Under the pieces are notes generated by a model. That model was not told where the DNA came from. It searched no databases and saw nothing but the letters and a program-made list of their open reading frames with translations. A stretch of DNA of 64,000 bases from Microbulbifer halophilus (GTDB lineage: Bacteria > Pseudomonadota > Gammaproteobacteria > Pseudomonadales > Cellvibrionaceae). The stretch is from the NCBI RefSeq assembly GCF_026183675.1, contig NZ_JAPIVK010000016.1, positions 1 through 64,000 on the forward strand, given 5' to 3'. Both the position numbers and the translations under genes were made by a program. Below, in pieces: positions 38,154 to 47,365 of this stretch. How positions within the stretch are numbered: the first letter of the stretch is position 1; every line of letters begins with the position of its first letter.

Positions 38154-39581
38154 TTACACGGTCGCTTCCTGCGAGTGGTCATGCCTCTCCTGCCCCTGTC
38201 GTCCACTCCCCGGCACTTCCAACAGACGCAATAACGGCCGGCGCAACAACCACACCAGCACCGCGCCACTACCGGCAATCGCCGCATGCAGGAACCAGAA
38301 ACCGCCCGCCGGCAGGATCTCGTAGAAACGACCGAGAAAACCGCTGAACACGGAACCGAAAAACAACCCCAGATAGTAGACTCCCACCATCATCGCGTTG
38401 ATCGACGGCGGTGCCGCCCGGGAGAAAAGTGACAGTGCAGTGGGAGCCACATAGAGATAGCCGCAGGCGCAGATAAAGTGGAATACCGCCGGCCACCAGA
38501 TGGCCACGGCGCCCCCGGCAGAGAGCATGTCGGCGAGGGCCAGCCAGGCGCAGGCCAAGGCGAAGATACCGCAACCGATGCCGATTTTATCCAGGTCGCC
38601 GGGCTCCCGGCGCCGCCGGTTCTGCCACCGCCAGAAAGCGATGATTGCCGGCGCCAGTAGCAATACCGCCAGGGAATCGAGTGACGGGAACCAGGTGACC
38701 GGCACAGTCGTCTCGAACAACACCCGATCGACGCGGTCCCGGATCCACAGCACATAGGCGTTCCAGACCTGGAACTGTGCTGTCCAGAAGAGTGCGGTGA
38801 CCGCCAGTACCATCAGCAGCCCCGCGATCACGCGTCCCTCCCCGGGTTTCAGGGCATCGCCGCTACCGCGCCTGACCAGGTTGTCCGGCGGCAACCGGTC
38901 ACGTCCAGCCAGATAAATAGCGGTACCGACCAGCATCCCCAGCCCGGCGACGCCGAAACCGTAATGCCAGCCGTAAATCTCACCCAGGGTGCCGCAGATC
39001 AACGGCGCAATAAAGGCGCCGATATTGATCGACGCATAGTAAATGGAATAGGCCGCGTCGCGGCGCTGGTCGTTTTTTTCATACAGGCGCCCCACCTGGG
39101 CGGCCAGGTTGCCCTTGAGCAACCCACAACCCAGCACCAGCGCCAGCAGCGCGAACAGGAAGGCGGACTCCAACGCCATCAGAAAATGCCCGAGCGACAT
39201 GATCACCGCTCCCAGCACCACCGCGCGCCGCTGTCCCAGCACCCGGTCGCCGAGCAGGCCGCCGAAGATCGGCGCCAGGTAAATCAGCCCCCCATAGATA
39301 CCGAAAATCTGCGTCGCCAGCGCCTGGGTGGACAGCGGGCCCAACACACCTTCCAGCAGGGCGCGAAAGCCGGCGAAGGCGGCCACCTGTTCCACCGCGC
39401 CGGGGTGCAACAGGTAGTTGGCCATATACAGCACCAACAACGCCTGCATACCGTAAAAGGAAAACCGCTCCCAGGCCTCGGTGAACACGATATAGCCGAG
39501 CCCCGCGGGATGCCCGAGGAAAGAGCGCGAATTGTGCGGTGGGTGATTGGAATCAGCGGTGGCTGCAACTTCAGAAGTCAT
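38154..39581 (-). CDS. POT/PTR2-family peptide transporter
   Basis: Proton-coupled oligopeptide symporter of 475 residues with about 12-14 helices. The proton-coupling motif is present as EAWERFSFYGMQALLVLYM (family ExxER-FxxYG), and the central ICGTLGEIYGWHYGF is characteristic. It lies at the end of a minus-strand run with a NylB-like hydrolase, a TonB receptor and a NylC-like hydrolase, and could carry short amide-linked products into the cell (inference). The 199 bases separating it from the hydrolase gene leave room for its own promoter. Confidence 0.91.
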   Translation of the reverse strand: MTSEVAATADSNHPPHNSRSFLGHPAGLGYIVFTEAWERFSFYGMQALLVLYMANYLLHPGAVEQVAAFAGFRALLEGVLGPLSTQALATQIFGIYGGLIYLAPIFGGLLGDRVLGQRRAVVLGAVIMSLGHFLMALESAFLFALLALVLGCGLLKGNLAAQVGRLYEKNDQRRDAAYSIYYASINIGAFIAPLICGTLGEIYGWHYGFGVAGLGMLVGTAIYLAGRDRLPPDNLVRRGSGDALKPGEGRVIAGLLMVLAVTALFWTAQFQVWNAYVLWIRDRVDRVLFETTVPVTWFPSLDSLAVLLLAPAIIAFWRWQNRRRREPGDLDKIGIGCGIFALACAWLALADMLSAGGAVAIWWPAVFHFICACGYLYVAPTALSLFSRAAPPSINAMMVGVYYLGLFFGSVFSGFLGRFYEILPAGGFWFLHAAIAGSGAVLVWLLRRPLLRLLEVPGSGRQGQERHDHSQEATV

Positions 39582-39780
39582 ATCGAATACCGATCGCAGC
39601 CGGGGGCCACGCCTGACAGTTTTATGAATTTTGTATTTCGTCCGGTGCCGGCCAGTGGTCCGTGTTCGGTTCAGGCCAGGGCCGGAAAGCGCAAAGACAG
39701 TAGCTCTATTGCAAACTTGCTCAACACAGTTCCGGGTGCTCTGGCGATGCGAATTGTTACCTGACTTTACCTACAGCCCA

Positions 39781-40920
39781 CTAGACCAGCGCCTCCACCA
39801 GGGCGTCGAAGAAATCATTATCCTCGATTGCCTCGGCACCCAACGGCTTGGAGCGCGCACTCAACACCACCGCGACGATTTTTTCGCGGCGGTTGATCAT
39901 GATGTGCTGGCCGAACAGGCCGCGCGCGCCAAAGGCACCGCGGTTGGGCGAATTGCCCACGGCCGGAATTGGCCACCACATAAAGCCGTAGTTGACCTTC
40001 TCGCCGTTCACTTCGGCCGGCGCGCCGGCCAGGTCAAACCAGCCCTCGGGCAGCACGCGTTGACCGCCGATAACGCCGTCGTTGGCAACAAAAAGCCCGA
40101 ATCGGCCGTAGTCACGCAGGGTCGCGCAGATACCGCTGCCGGCCACTTCCAACCCGTCGGGGGATTCCAGCCACCAGTGGGCATCCGCCTCGGCGCCCAT
40201 TTTCGACCAGATCTTTTCCGACAGGTAGTCCGCCAGCGGGCGACCGGTGGCGGCGCGCAGCAGCGCGCCCAGCACATGGGTCTCGCCGGTGCTGTAGTTC
40301 CAGACACTGCCGGGCTCACCGGCGCGCGGCAGGCTCGCCATCAGGCCCAGGATGGCACCGGGCTCCTGGGCGATCTGCAGCTCCAGCATACGGCGGCGGT
40401 CGGAATCGGGATCCGTCGGCGACTCGTTCCAGCCTACCCCGGAACACATCCGCAACAGTTGCGCGACAGTGACGTCGCCGTAGACGCTGCCGACGAGTTG
40501 CGGCAGATAGCGGCACAGACAATCATCCAGGCTGTCAATGGCACCGTCGTGAATGGCTGCGCCGGCAAGGGTCGAGCTTATGGACTTGGCCACGGACATG
40601 GACAGCCAGCGACTGTGATCCCTGTTGCCCATCTGGTAGTTCTCCAGCAGGATCGCGCCATCCTGCATTACCAACAGCCCCGCCACCCGGTTGCGCGACA
40701 GATAGTCGTACAGGTCGAAAGTGCAGCCCCGGGAACGAATCTGCAGCTGCGGGAACTCCACATCGCGGTGTTCCAGCGGCGCAACACTGTCACCGCGCGC
40801 TATTCGGCGTGTCGGAAACAGCAGGTCCGTATTGCGAAAAGTCTCTGCCTGGACGTCGGGAAACTGTCGCCCGGAGTACATATCGCGGATCAGTTTTGGA
40901 GAAACCTGCTGTGTATTCAT
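39781..40920 (-). CDS. serine hydrolase, beta-lactamase fold, NylB/EstB-like
   Basis: A 379-residue class C beta-lactamase-fold protein. The nucleophile motif is MSVAK (S109-K112), the tyrosine motif is WNYSTGETHVLG, and a late GLFGQHIMINR matches the third motif. Segment SRWLSMSVAKSI, then YLPQLVGSVYGDVTVAQLL and MCSGVGWNE, resembles 6-aminohexanoate-dimer hydrolase NylB, where SMSVSK holds S112/K115. The true substrate is unknown (amide or ester). No signal peptide is visible, so it should act in the cytoplasm on imported material. Start ATG 40920; the 41010 extension overlaps the receptor gene and is rejected. Confidence 0.86.
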   Translation of the reverse strand: MNTQQVSPKLIRDMYSGRQFPDVQAETFRNTDLLFPTRRIARGDSVAPLEHRDVEFPQLQIRSRGCTFDLYDYLSRNRVAGLLVMQDGAILLENYQMGNRDHSRWLSMSVAKSISSTLAGAAIHDGAIDSLDDCLCRYLPQLVGSVYGDVTVAQLLRMCSGVGWNESPTDPDSDRRRMLELQIAQEPGAILGLMASLPRAGEPGSVWNYSTGETHVLGALLRAATGRPLADYLSEKIWSKMGAEADAHWWLESPDGLEVAGSGICATLRDYGRFGLFVANDGVIGGQRVLPEGWFDLAGAPAEVNGEKVNYGFMWWPIPAVGNSPNRGAFGARGLFGQHIMINRREKIVAVVLSARSKPLGAEAIEDNDFFDALVEALV

Positions 40921-41006
40921 AGTTTTGTCGCGTCGCTTTACAGTAGCCCGAAATGGCCGGTGGTCTTGCGCGGGGCATCCCTGCCCCGTTTTTATGCCAT
41001 CCGCAA

Positions 41007-43337
41007 TCAATAGCGATAGGTGGTGGTAAAGCCCACGGTACGCGGCCGGAAACTGGTGTTGGTATACAGCGGCGATTCCTCGAAATGGTGGAAACGACTC
41101 AGACCATCGCTCGCGTTGGTCACGTTGTCCACAAACAGGGACAGGTTCCAGTCGTTCATATCCATCCCCAGGCGCGCGTTGACCAGTTTCGTTTCCGGTA
41201 CCGGCGGCAGTTGCGGATCGTAGCCGTACACGTCCGGATTATCGTCCTCTCCCTCGCCGGCATACGAGTAGTCCACGCGCAGGAAGGCATCGCGCCCGGC
41301 GAAGGTGAAATCCTGCTGGGCGGAGAGAGTCGCCATCAATTGCGGGCCATCGAAGACCGCATCGCCCTCTTCGGCGATGATCACACCGCCACCGGAAATG
41401 CTTTCGTCGTAGGTGGCATCGGTATAGCCGACACTCAGGGTCATATTCAGGGTATCGGTAACCTGGCCCTGCAGGGCCAGGTCGATACCCTTGCTGGTGG
41501 CCTCGCCGGTGTTGTCGATAAAGCTGCTACCACAACTGTTCATCCAGATCGAAGTTTGCATGTCTTTCCAGTCGATCCAGTAGGCGTTGGCATCCACCTG
41601 CATACGACCACCGAACAGGTAGTTCTTGGAACCGATCTCGTAGGACCAGACGTTGTCGGAATCATACTGGCTGGGGGTCTCCTCCAGGCCCAGCGCCGCC
41701 AACTCCGCGCGGCAGGCATCGGTGCTTACCGCCACCTGGGTCTGGGCGCCGCCCGGACGGAAACCCTCGGCGGCCGTGACATAGTACATATTGTTATCAT
41801 CGTACTGATACGAAAGACCGACCTTCGGTGTCACCGCCGTTTCCGAAGACTCCTCGTCGGTGGTGAAGTCGCCGCCGGACCAGGGGCCGGTACCAGTCTG
41901 GAAGTGCTCGACATCGAACTCCGCCGCACGCGCACCCAGAGTGAAAGTCAGCCGATCGGTCAACGCGATATCCATCTGTCCGAACAGCGCCTGCTGCTTG
42001 GTGCGGCTGTCGAAAGAGGTATCGTAGATACCCCCATCCGGAAGGTAGGACCAGCCCATCGCATCGAAATCCAGGCCAAAGAAGTTGCCCAGCAATTGCT
42101 CGTAGAAATAGTCCTGGTTGCGCTGTCGAGCCGATTGCTGTTCGTCGCTATAGTAGTAGCCCAGCACCCATTCAAGCTTGGCACTGTCCAGGGACTGCAG
42201 GCGGACTTCCTGGGTGAAATTCTCCTGCTTGTCGGAGAAATAGCCGGTGGCGATCTGGCCGTCGATGGTGACGTAAGGCTGGGTCGGGTTCAGCAGTGCG
42301 GAATCGAATCCGGTGTAGTCGCGCACCTGCTGCAGGTCGCGATCGAAATAGGAGGTGTTGGAAATCAGGGTCATATCGGGGAAGTCGTAAGTTAGCCCCA
42401 CGGAAGACAGCATATACTCGTCATCCACCGGCTGGGCCTGGACCTGGCCGTTTATAAACTTGCCCCCGTCCGGGTCCGACAGGGATTCCCAGTATCCGCT
42501 GGTATCTTCCACTTCGCTCTTCTGGTAGTAGATGGAGGGCGTGATACGCAGTTCCGGCACCGGCGCCCAGGTCACCGCCACCTTGGCCGCGCGCGCGTCC
42601 TCGCCGTTGGCATTTTCCTCCCCGCTGCCGTCGGCATGGCTGACACGATCCACCCAACCGCCGTCGCGGCGGTACCAGGCACTGGCGCGGATACCCAGTA
42701 CGTCTTCCACCAGCGGCGCACCGCCGGCGATACCTGTCTCGTAACTGGCGTCGCCGCCGTCGGTAAAGGCCACTTCCGAGCGGCTGTAGACCGACGATTC
42801 CGTCAGGCTCGGCTGCGGCGTGATAAAGCGCACCGCACCGCCTTGGGCGCTGGCACCGAACAGGGTGCCCTGGGGACCGCGCAGCACCTCCACCCGCTGC
42901 AGGTCGAAAGTGCGCGGGTAGACGTTGGCGGAGGAGAAGCTCAGGGAGCGGGACTGGATGGGCACGTCGTCGATATAGACCGCGGTGGTGGCCGCGCCGA
43001 CGCCGGAGGAAATGCCGCGGATGGAAATCTCGGTATTGGCACCGGAGAAATAACTCTGGCGGGAGAAATTCAGCCCTGGTGTCAGCCGCGCCACGTCCTC
43101 GACCGACTGGATGCCCTGGACATCCATTTTTTCCTGGCTCATGACCGCGACACTGGCGGCGACATTGCTGAGGGCCTCCTCACGCCGGCTGGCGGTAACG
43201 ATGATTTCCTCGATCGAGTAATTGCTCGCGCCCTCCTCGACCTGCGCGGCCACCTGGGCACTGATGGCACAGCTGATCGGCGTCAGCAGCGCGGACAGGC
43301 AGGCGAGTTTTCTGGCTCCGGACTGATGGTGTTTCAT
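41007..43337 (-). CDS. TonB-dependent receptor of the amide-hydrolase cluster
   Basis: Outer-membrane receptor of 776 residues: signal peptide (about 1-31), TonB box IEEIIVTASRREEALSNV, plug domain with VEVLRGPQGTLFGASAQGGA (20 residues) and a 22-strand-type barrel ending in GFTTTYRY. FecA/'iron complex' style by homology, but many such receptors import organic ligands. It sits 86 bases upstream of the NylB-like gene and downstream of the P1 hydrolase, so uptake of that pathway's substrate is likely (inference). AGGAAGAG precedes the ATG. Confidence 0.92.
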   Translation of the reverse strand: MKHHQSGARKLACLSALLTPISCAISAQVAAQVEEGASNYSIEEIIVTASRREEALSNVAASVAVMSQEKMDVQGIQSVEDVARLTPGLNFSRQSYFSGANTEISIRGISSGVGAATTAVYIDDVPIQSRSLSFSSANVYPRTFDLQRVEVLRGPQGTLFGASAQGGAVRFITPQPSLTESSVYSRSEVAFTDGGDASYETGIAGGAPLVEDVLGIRASAWYRRDGGWVDRVSHADGSGEENANGEDARAAKVAVTWAPVPELRITPSIYYQKSEVEDTSGYWESLSDPDGGKFINGQVQAQPVDDEYMLSSVGLTYDFPDMTLISNTSYFDRDLQQVRDYTGFDSALLNPTQPYVTIDGQIATGYFSDKQENFTQEVRLQSLDSAKLEWVLGYYYSDEQQSARQRNQDYFYEQLLGNFFGLDFDAMGWSYLPDGGIYDTSFDSRTKQQALFGQMDIALTDRLTFTLGARAAEFDVEHFQTGTGPWSGGDFTTDEESSETAVTPKVGLSYQYDDNNMYYVTAAEGFRPGGAQTQVAVSTDACRAELAALGLEETPSQYDSDNVWSYEIGSKNYLFGGRMQVDANAYWIDWKDMQTSIWMNSCGSSFIDNTGEATSKGIDLALQGQVTDTLNMTLSVGYTDATYDESISGGGVIIAEEGDAVFDGPQLMATLSAQQDFTFAGRDAFLRVDYSYAGEGEDDNPDVYGYDPQLPPVPETKLVNARLGMDMNDWNLSLFVDNVTNASDGLSRFHHFEESPLYTNTSFRPRTVGFTTTYRY

Positions 43338-43507
43338 GTCGCTCTTCCTAACTTATTATTGATTGATGGCGAATTGGTTTTTCGACTATAGGGCAGCGCG
43401 GCCGCACCCAGCCAGTTGCGAAATCCGCGCATCTTGTTGACTCTGGGTCACCACCACTGATGTGGAATTTATTGTTATCTGTCCCGGAAATTCGGGAGTT
43501 AGTCAGT

Positions 43508-43541
43508 AAAAAAAGGCCGGGCGAAACAGCGTACCCGGCCT
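43508..43541 (-). terminator. rho-independent terminator of the P1 hydrolase gene
   Basis: On the minus strand AGGCCGGG and CCCGGCCT pair around a 12-base loop and are followed by seven T residues. It lies 58 bases after the P1 stop, so the TonB receptor downstream needs its own promoter in 43338-43507. Confidence 0.88.
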
Positions 43542-43598
43542 GCCACAGGTACTACCTTGGGGTATACAAACTGACAGTCCCTGTAAATTACGTTGCCG

Positions 43599-45029
43599 TT
43601 AGATTTTGCTGCCGAGTTGCTGCCACTTGCCGGGATTCGCCAGCAGTTGGTCCTCGCGGGAAAAATCCAGTACCAGCGGGAAGCGGCCGGGCACGGTAAA
43701 GCGCGTGGGCGAGACCGGCTGCAGCTCCACTGCCTTGTCGCGGCCGATACTGTAGGTGTCGCGCTCGCCGATCGAGCGCGCGAACAGCCGATCGCCCCGA
43801 CGCTCCACGCGCAGGGTCACAAAGCGGCTGAAGCGGTAATCGCCGCTGTAACGGCGCAGGTCTTTTGCGGATACGGCGACATCCTCCGCGGCCGGCACCA
43901 CCTGCGGCTGCTCCGGCACCGAGGACAGGATCGCGTCCCACATCACCTCGGACGCCACCGCTCCCAGGTCGGCGGACGACATGGCGTCGTCGGCGGTCGC
44001 CTCCAGCTCTCCGGTGGACACGGCGTAGAGCACGTCTCCGTCAAACTGGGTGGCAAACGGCTGGATCCCCCGCGACATGGACGCGTGCACCTGCTTGGCG
44101 AGCCGTTCCAGCTGCGCGTGGGGAAGCTTCTGGTTGACCACTACCAGGCTCACGGTAGTGTTGTGGTTTTTGTTGCGATCATCGGCGGAGACGCCGGCCC
44201 ACCCCTCGGCGCGGCTGCTCGGAAAATCCTGCATCAGGTCCGCAGTGCGCAGATCTTCGGGCCAGTTCTCCCCGGGGTAGCAGGCCACGGTGTTGCCCTC
44301 GCGATCGGTGATCACGCCGAGGGAATTGACCACTGTAAAGACGGCAACCTTGAGGTCGCCCAACTGTCGGAAGGCGCCGCCCTGCCCGGAATGGGCATTG
44401 CAACCGAAGAAAACCCCGCTCAGGGTCATGCGTCCGGCACCGGCGGCCCCCTGGGGAAACCAGCCGGGTTCTGCCGCGCGGAAGGCCGCCTGGGCCAGGC
44501 GCTTGTCTGGATAGATTTCGTTGAGCCGCCGCGAACCGAAGTCGTAGACGATCGAACCCACCGACAGGGCGATATTGGGGTTTTCGCCGAAGGCGTAGCC
44601 GTCGCGGATGCCGTCGTCCTTGAGTGCGGTGGCCACGGCGGTGGCCGTTTCCAGTCCGTACCAGGATCCGCCGGAGAACACCACCGAGTCCAGCTCCGGC
44701 AGGTCGTACCCCAACTTCAGGAATTCCGCGTTGACGGTGCCCGGCGCACCGCCGCTGACATCCACCGCGGCCAGTACCTTGCGCTGGAAGTGGAATACGG
44801 TCACACCGGTAGGGCCGGCCGGGTACTCTCCGGTCCCCACGTGCAGTATCGGCCAGTCGAATTCGAGGGTTTTCTCGCCGTGTTTATTGATCTCCATATC
44901 CAGCCCGGACTGGTCGGCCTGGATGGCGGGGGACAGGAGCGCGGCGGATACCAGTGAGGCGGCGGCGAGCTGTCGCCCCAGTGCCCCGAGCCTCTTCTTC
45001 TCCGCCATCGGTTGAACGGGGATTCGCAT
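43599..45029 (-). CDS. P1-family (DmpA/NylC-like) N-terminal-nucleophile hydrolase with C-terminal DUF3471-like domain
   Basis: A 476-residue secreted member of the S58/P1 family. Signal peptide about 1-38, then GPTGVTVFHF, VSGGAPGTVN, SVVFSGGSWYGLETATAVA and GVFFGCNAH. The autocleavage site is HNTTVSLVVVN: cleavage between N290 and T291 would free a threonine nucleophile as in NylC (NylC cuts Asn266/Thr267), whereas DmpA uses Gly/Ser. Residues about 385-476 (LRRYSGDYRF onward) form an extra domain like those at the end of serine beta-lactamase-like hydrolases, unusual for P1. Likely cleaves D-, beta- or omega-amino-acid amides (inference). GAGG precedes the ATG. Confidence 0.88.
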   Translation of the reverse strand: MRIPVQPMAEKKRLGALGRQLAAASLVSAALLSPAIQADQSGLDMEINKHGEKTLEFDWPILHVGTGEYPAGPTGVTVFHFQRKVLAAVDVSGGAPGTVNAEFLKLGYDLPELDSVVFSGGSWYGLETATAVATALKDDGIRDGYAFGENPNIALSVGSIVYDFGSRRLNEIYPDKRLAQAAFRAAEPGWFPQGAAGAGRMTLSGVFFGCNAHSGQGGAFRQLGDLKVAVFTVVNSLGVITDREGNTVACYPGENWPEDLRTADLMQDFPSSRAEGWAGVSADDRNKNHNTTVSLVVVNQKLPHAQLERLAKQVHASMSRGIQPFATQFDGDVLYAVSTGELEATADDAMSSADLGAVASEVMWDAILSSVPEQPQVVPAAEDVAVSAKDLRRYSGDYRFSRFVTLRVERRGDRLFARSIGERDTYSIGRDKAVELQPVSPTRFTVPGRFPLVLDFSREDQLLANPGKWQQLGSKI

Positions 45030-45216
45030 ACAAACCTCACTGTTGTTGTTTTATCGATTTATGTTTCGATCATAGGGCCAGGCAGCGGGTTGGCAGAAGA
45101 TGACAAATGCGCATAGTGCGGTGCGCAAAAAGCACCGACCATGAACATATACTCAAAGACCAGGAATTATTAGGACAAACTGGGCGGGAAATAGCGACGC
45201 GCGCAGCGTGGATTAC

Positions 45217-46209
45217 TCAGGCGACCACATTTTGATCGGCTGGTGACTCTGAGGCAATGGTCTTCAGCAACCACTCGCGAAAGCGCTGCACCGGCAGCGC
45301 ATTCCAGCGATCGGTCCTGGCCATGAAGAGGTAGGCGCCGAGCGGCACCCGTTCGAAGCCGGCCACACCGGCCCCCACCTCCACCAACTGCCCGGATTCG
45401 AGATCCTCGGCGGCGACGAAGTGGTTGGTCAGTGCGATGCCGCGCCCGCGCCGGGCTGCGTCCAGGGTCAGGTGGCCGTGCCAGAGCCTCGGTCCGGAGA
45501 GCTCCAGGTCACTGCCGAGGCCGTGGGCCTCGAGCCAGGCCTGCCAGCTATCGTAACTCTCCTCGTGCAGCAGCTGGTGGTACAGCAGGTCCCGCGGCTG
45601 TTCAATCTCCGGGCTGCGGGCCAGGTACTTGGGGCTCGCCACCGGCACGATCGGCGGCCGCGCTATTTCGGCGGTACGTACACTGGGAGGAAGCTGCAAT
45701 TGTGATCCATAGGCCGGGGCAAAGCGGATATCCACATCCGCCTCATAGCGATCGAAATCCGGAATCGTATCCGCCGGGCGCAGCTCGATATCCAGCACCG
45801 GATTGGCTGTCTCGAAGGCCTCCAGGCGCCCCACCAGCCACTGCAGTGCAAAGCCGGGCATGCACCAGGCATAAAGCAGGTGATCGTCGTTGCGCTTCAT
45901 CAGATCAATGGTGGCATTGGCAATGGCGTCGATCGCCGCCGATACCTGCTTGTGATAGCGGGCACCGTCTTCGGTCAGCAGCGCGCCCGCCGGCGTACGC
46001 TCGATCAGGCGACAGCCCACCCGGTCTTCAATGGTACGCAGGTGGCGGCTGATCACCGCGTGATCACGGCACAGGTACTGGGCCGCCTTGCGCACGCCAC
46101 CGAGTCGGGCGACGATATCGAAAGCGCGCAGTGCCTCGAAGGGGGGCAGAGCTTTGCGGGACGGCAGGTGGGAGGTAGCCGATGCGGGACGAAGGCCCTC
46201 TTCTGACAT
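45217..46209 (-). CDS. LysR-type transcriptional regulator, GcvA-like
   Basis: A 330-residue LTTR: winged HTH at about 22-80 (FEALRAFDIVARLGGVRKAA, 20 residues, then VISRHLRTIEDRVGC) and a periplasmic-binding-like effector domain (about 110-315). Start: ATG 46209 lies seven bases after AGGAGG; the ATG at 46215 is too close. It is transcribed towards the P1 hydrolase on the same strand, 187 bases away, and is the only local regulator for the 38-45 kb cluster, so control of that cluster is plausible. LTTR targets normally include a T-N11-A site; I could not assign one with confidence. Confidence 0.9.
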   Translation of the reverse strand: MSEEGLRPASATSHLPSRKALPPFEALRAFDIVARLGGVRKAAQYLCRDHAVISRHLRTIEDRVGCRLIERTPAGALLTEDGARYHKQVSAAIDAIANATIDLMKRNDDHLLYAWCMPGFALQWLVGRLEAFETANPVLDIELRPADTIPDFDRYEADVDIRFAPAYGSQLQLPPSVRTAEIARPPIVPVASPKYLARSPEIEQPRDLLYHQLLHEESYDSWQAWLEAHGLGSDLELSGPRLWHGHLTLDAARRGRGIALTNHFVAAEDLESGQLVEVGAGVAGFERVPLGAYLFMARTDRWNALPVQRFREWLLKTIASESPADQNVVA

Positions 46210-46340
46210 TTTCATTCCTCCTGCACACAGCCTCTACCCGGGACAGGGGGCCGACAACTGTACTCGAGGCTGCCACAGCACTTTTTAACCTGTCAAGGAA
46301 AAGGGAACTGGCCGCTTCCGGAAATCCCCGGCAGTGGCTG

Positions 46341-47039
46341 TCACCGCGCCCGGCCGGCCGCCGACATCAGCTCGGAAATCGCCGCGGCACCGCGCTGTGG
46401 AGAGTCCGCCAGACCCGCCCTGATCCCCTCCCAATCGCCCTCGCCCTTGTCCTGGTTGAGCCGGCGCACTCCCTCAATGCTCTCTCCCGCAAAGTGGAAA
46501 GCCAGTACTCCCTCGCTCAGGCGATCCACCAGCGAAGCCGGCACCTCTTCCAGCGTCCAAGGCTGAACCCGGGGGCCGCTGTGGGCCAGCGCCTCCATGG
46601 CACGGATGCTGCGCCGCAGTATCGAGAGCGTTTCGTCCCGACCGCGGACCGCGCGGAAACGCCCGCGCAACTGCACCGACAGGTAGCTCCATGTCGGTAC
46701 CCCCGGCTCCTCCCGGAACCAGCGCGGGGAAATATAGGCATCCGGGCCGCAGAAGAGCGCCACCGCGCGCTCGCCCTCCTCGATTGCCGCGCAGTGAGCG
46801 TTGCGGCGGGCGATATGGCCGATAAAGTTGAGCCCGCCGGCTTCCGGGTCGCGAAACAGGGGCGTGGCGGTAATACGCAGGTCCCCGCCGGCGAGGGAAA
46901 CCAGCTGGGCAAAGGGTTGCTGCGCAATAAATTCCAGTTGCGATTCCCGCTCGGAAAAACCGTAGTGCGCCGGTACAAACAGATTCTCCCCCACATCCCG
47001 CCAGTGGCCCGTGCGGTTTTTCTTTTCGTCGTCCGACAT
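46341..47039 (-). CDS. FMN-binding negative regulator, PaiB-like
   Basis: Split-barrel flavin-fold protein of 232 residues resembling Bacillus PaiB. The N-terminal LFVPAHYGFSERE matches the family's MYxPxHF motif, followed by ITATPLFRDPE, GHIARRNAH and WFREEPGVPTWSYLSVQLRG (20 residues). PaiB members are called transcriptional repressors from genetic data, but enzymatic roles are also possible. Start ATG 47039 has AGGAGAGG; 47138 is rejected. Diverges from the large TonB receptor. The 326-base gap between them holds a hairpin at 47098-47129 and no gene. Confidence 0.85.
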   Translation of the reverse strand: MSDDEKKNRTGHWRDVGENLFVPAHYGFSERESQLEFIAQQPFAQLVSLAGGDLRITATPLFRDPEAGGLNFIGHIARRNAHCAAIEEGERAVALFCGPDAYISPRWFREEPGVPTWSYLSVQLRGRFRAVRGRDETLSILRRSIRAMEALAHSGPRVQPWTLEEVPASLVDRLSEGVLAFHFAGESIEGVRRLNQDKGEGDWEGIRAGLADSPQRGAAAISELMSAAGRAR

Positions 47040-47097
47040 TGCCTCTCCTGTCTGCTGCTGTACTGCGCCGTGCGGGCCCATTTCCACTCCAGAGATT

Positions 47098-47129
47098 AAG
47101 GCAATCCCCGGTGAGCGGGGAGATGCCTT
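47098..47129. promoter_or_regulatory. perfect-arm hairpin upstream of TonB receptor
   Basis: AAGGCA-A-TCCCC-GGTGAGC-GGGGA-GA-TGCCTT forms an interrupted 11-bp stem in the divergent region between paiB and the receptor. It could be an operator or an RNA structure in a receptor leader; nothing further supports a specific role. Confidence 0.35.
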
Positions 47130-47365
47130 CACCGGCATCCCCGGTGCATCCAGAGCACCGGGCCGGGCGCAGCGGCAAAACCGGTTACGCAGAAAGTTGA
47201 CCGGCCGCTGTCGGGATTTGTCGCGAGCCGGCGTTTACCCCCATGTAGGTCCCCGTGCCTGCACCAAGACAATCAGGAATATTGAAAGCTGTTCCGTACG
47301 ACGCATACGCGGCGCTGCGAGACAGCTTCCAGCCGATTTCAATAAAAACAGACTGGAGAAACCCG

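Noticed and set aside
45030-45216. LysR binding site (T-N11-A) upstream of the P1 hydrolase
   Set aside because: Several loose matches occur in this AT-richer gap, but none forms a convincing dyad.
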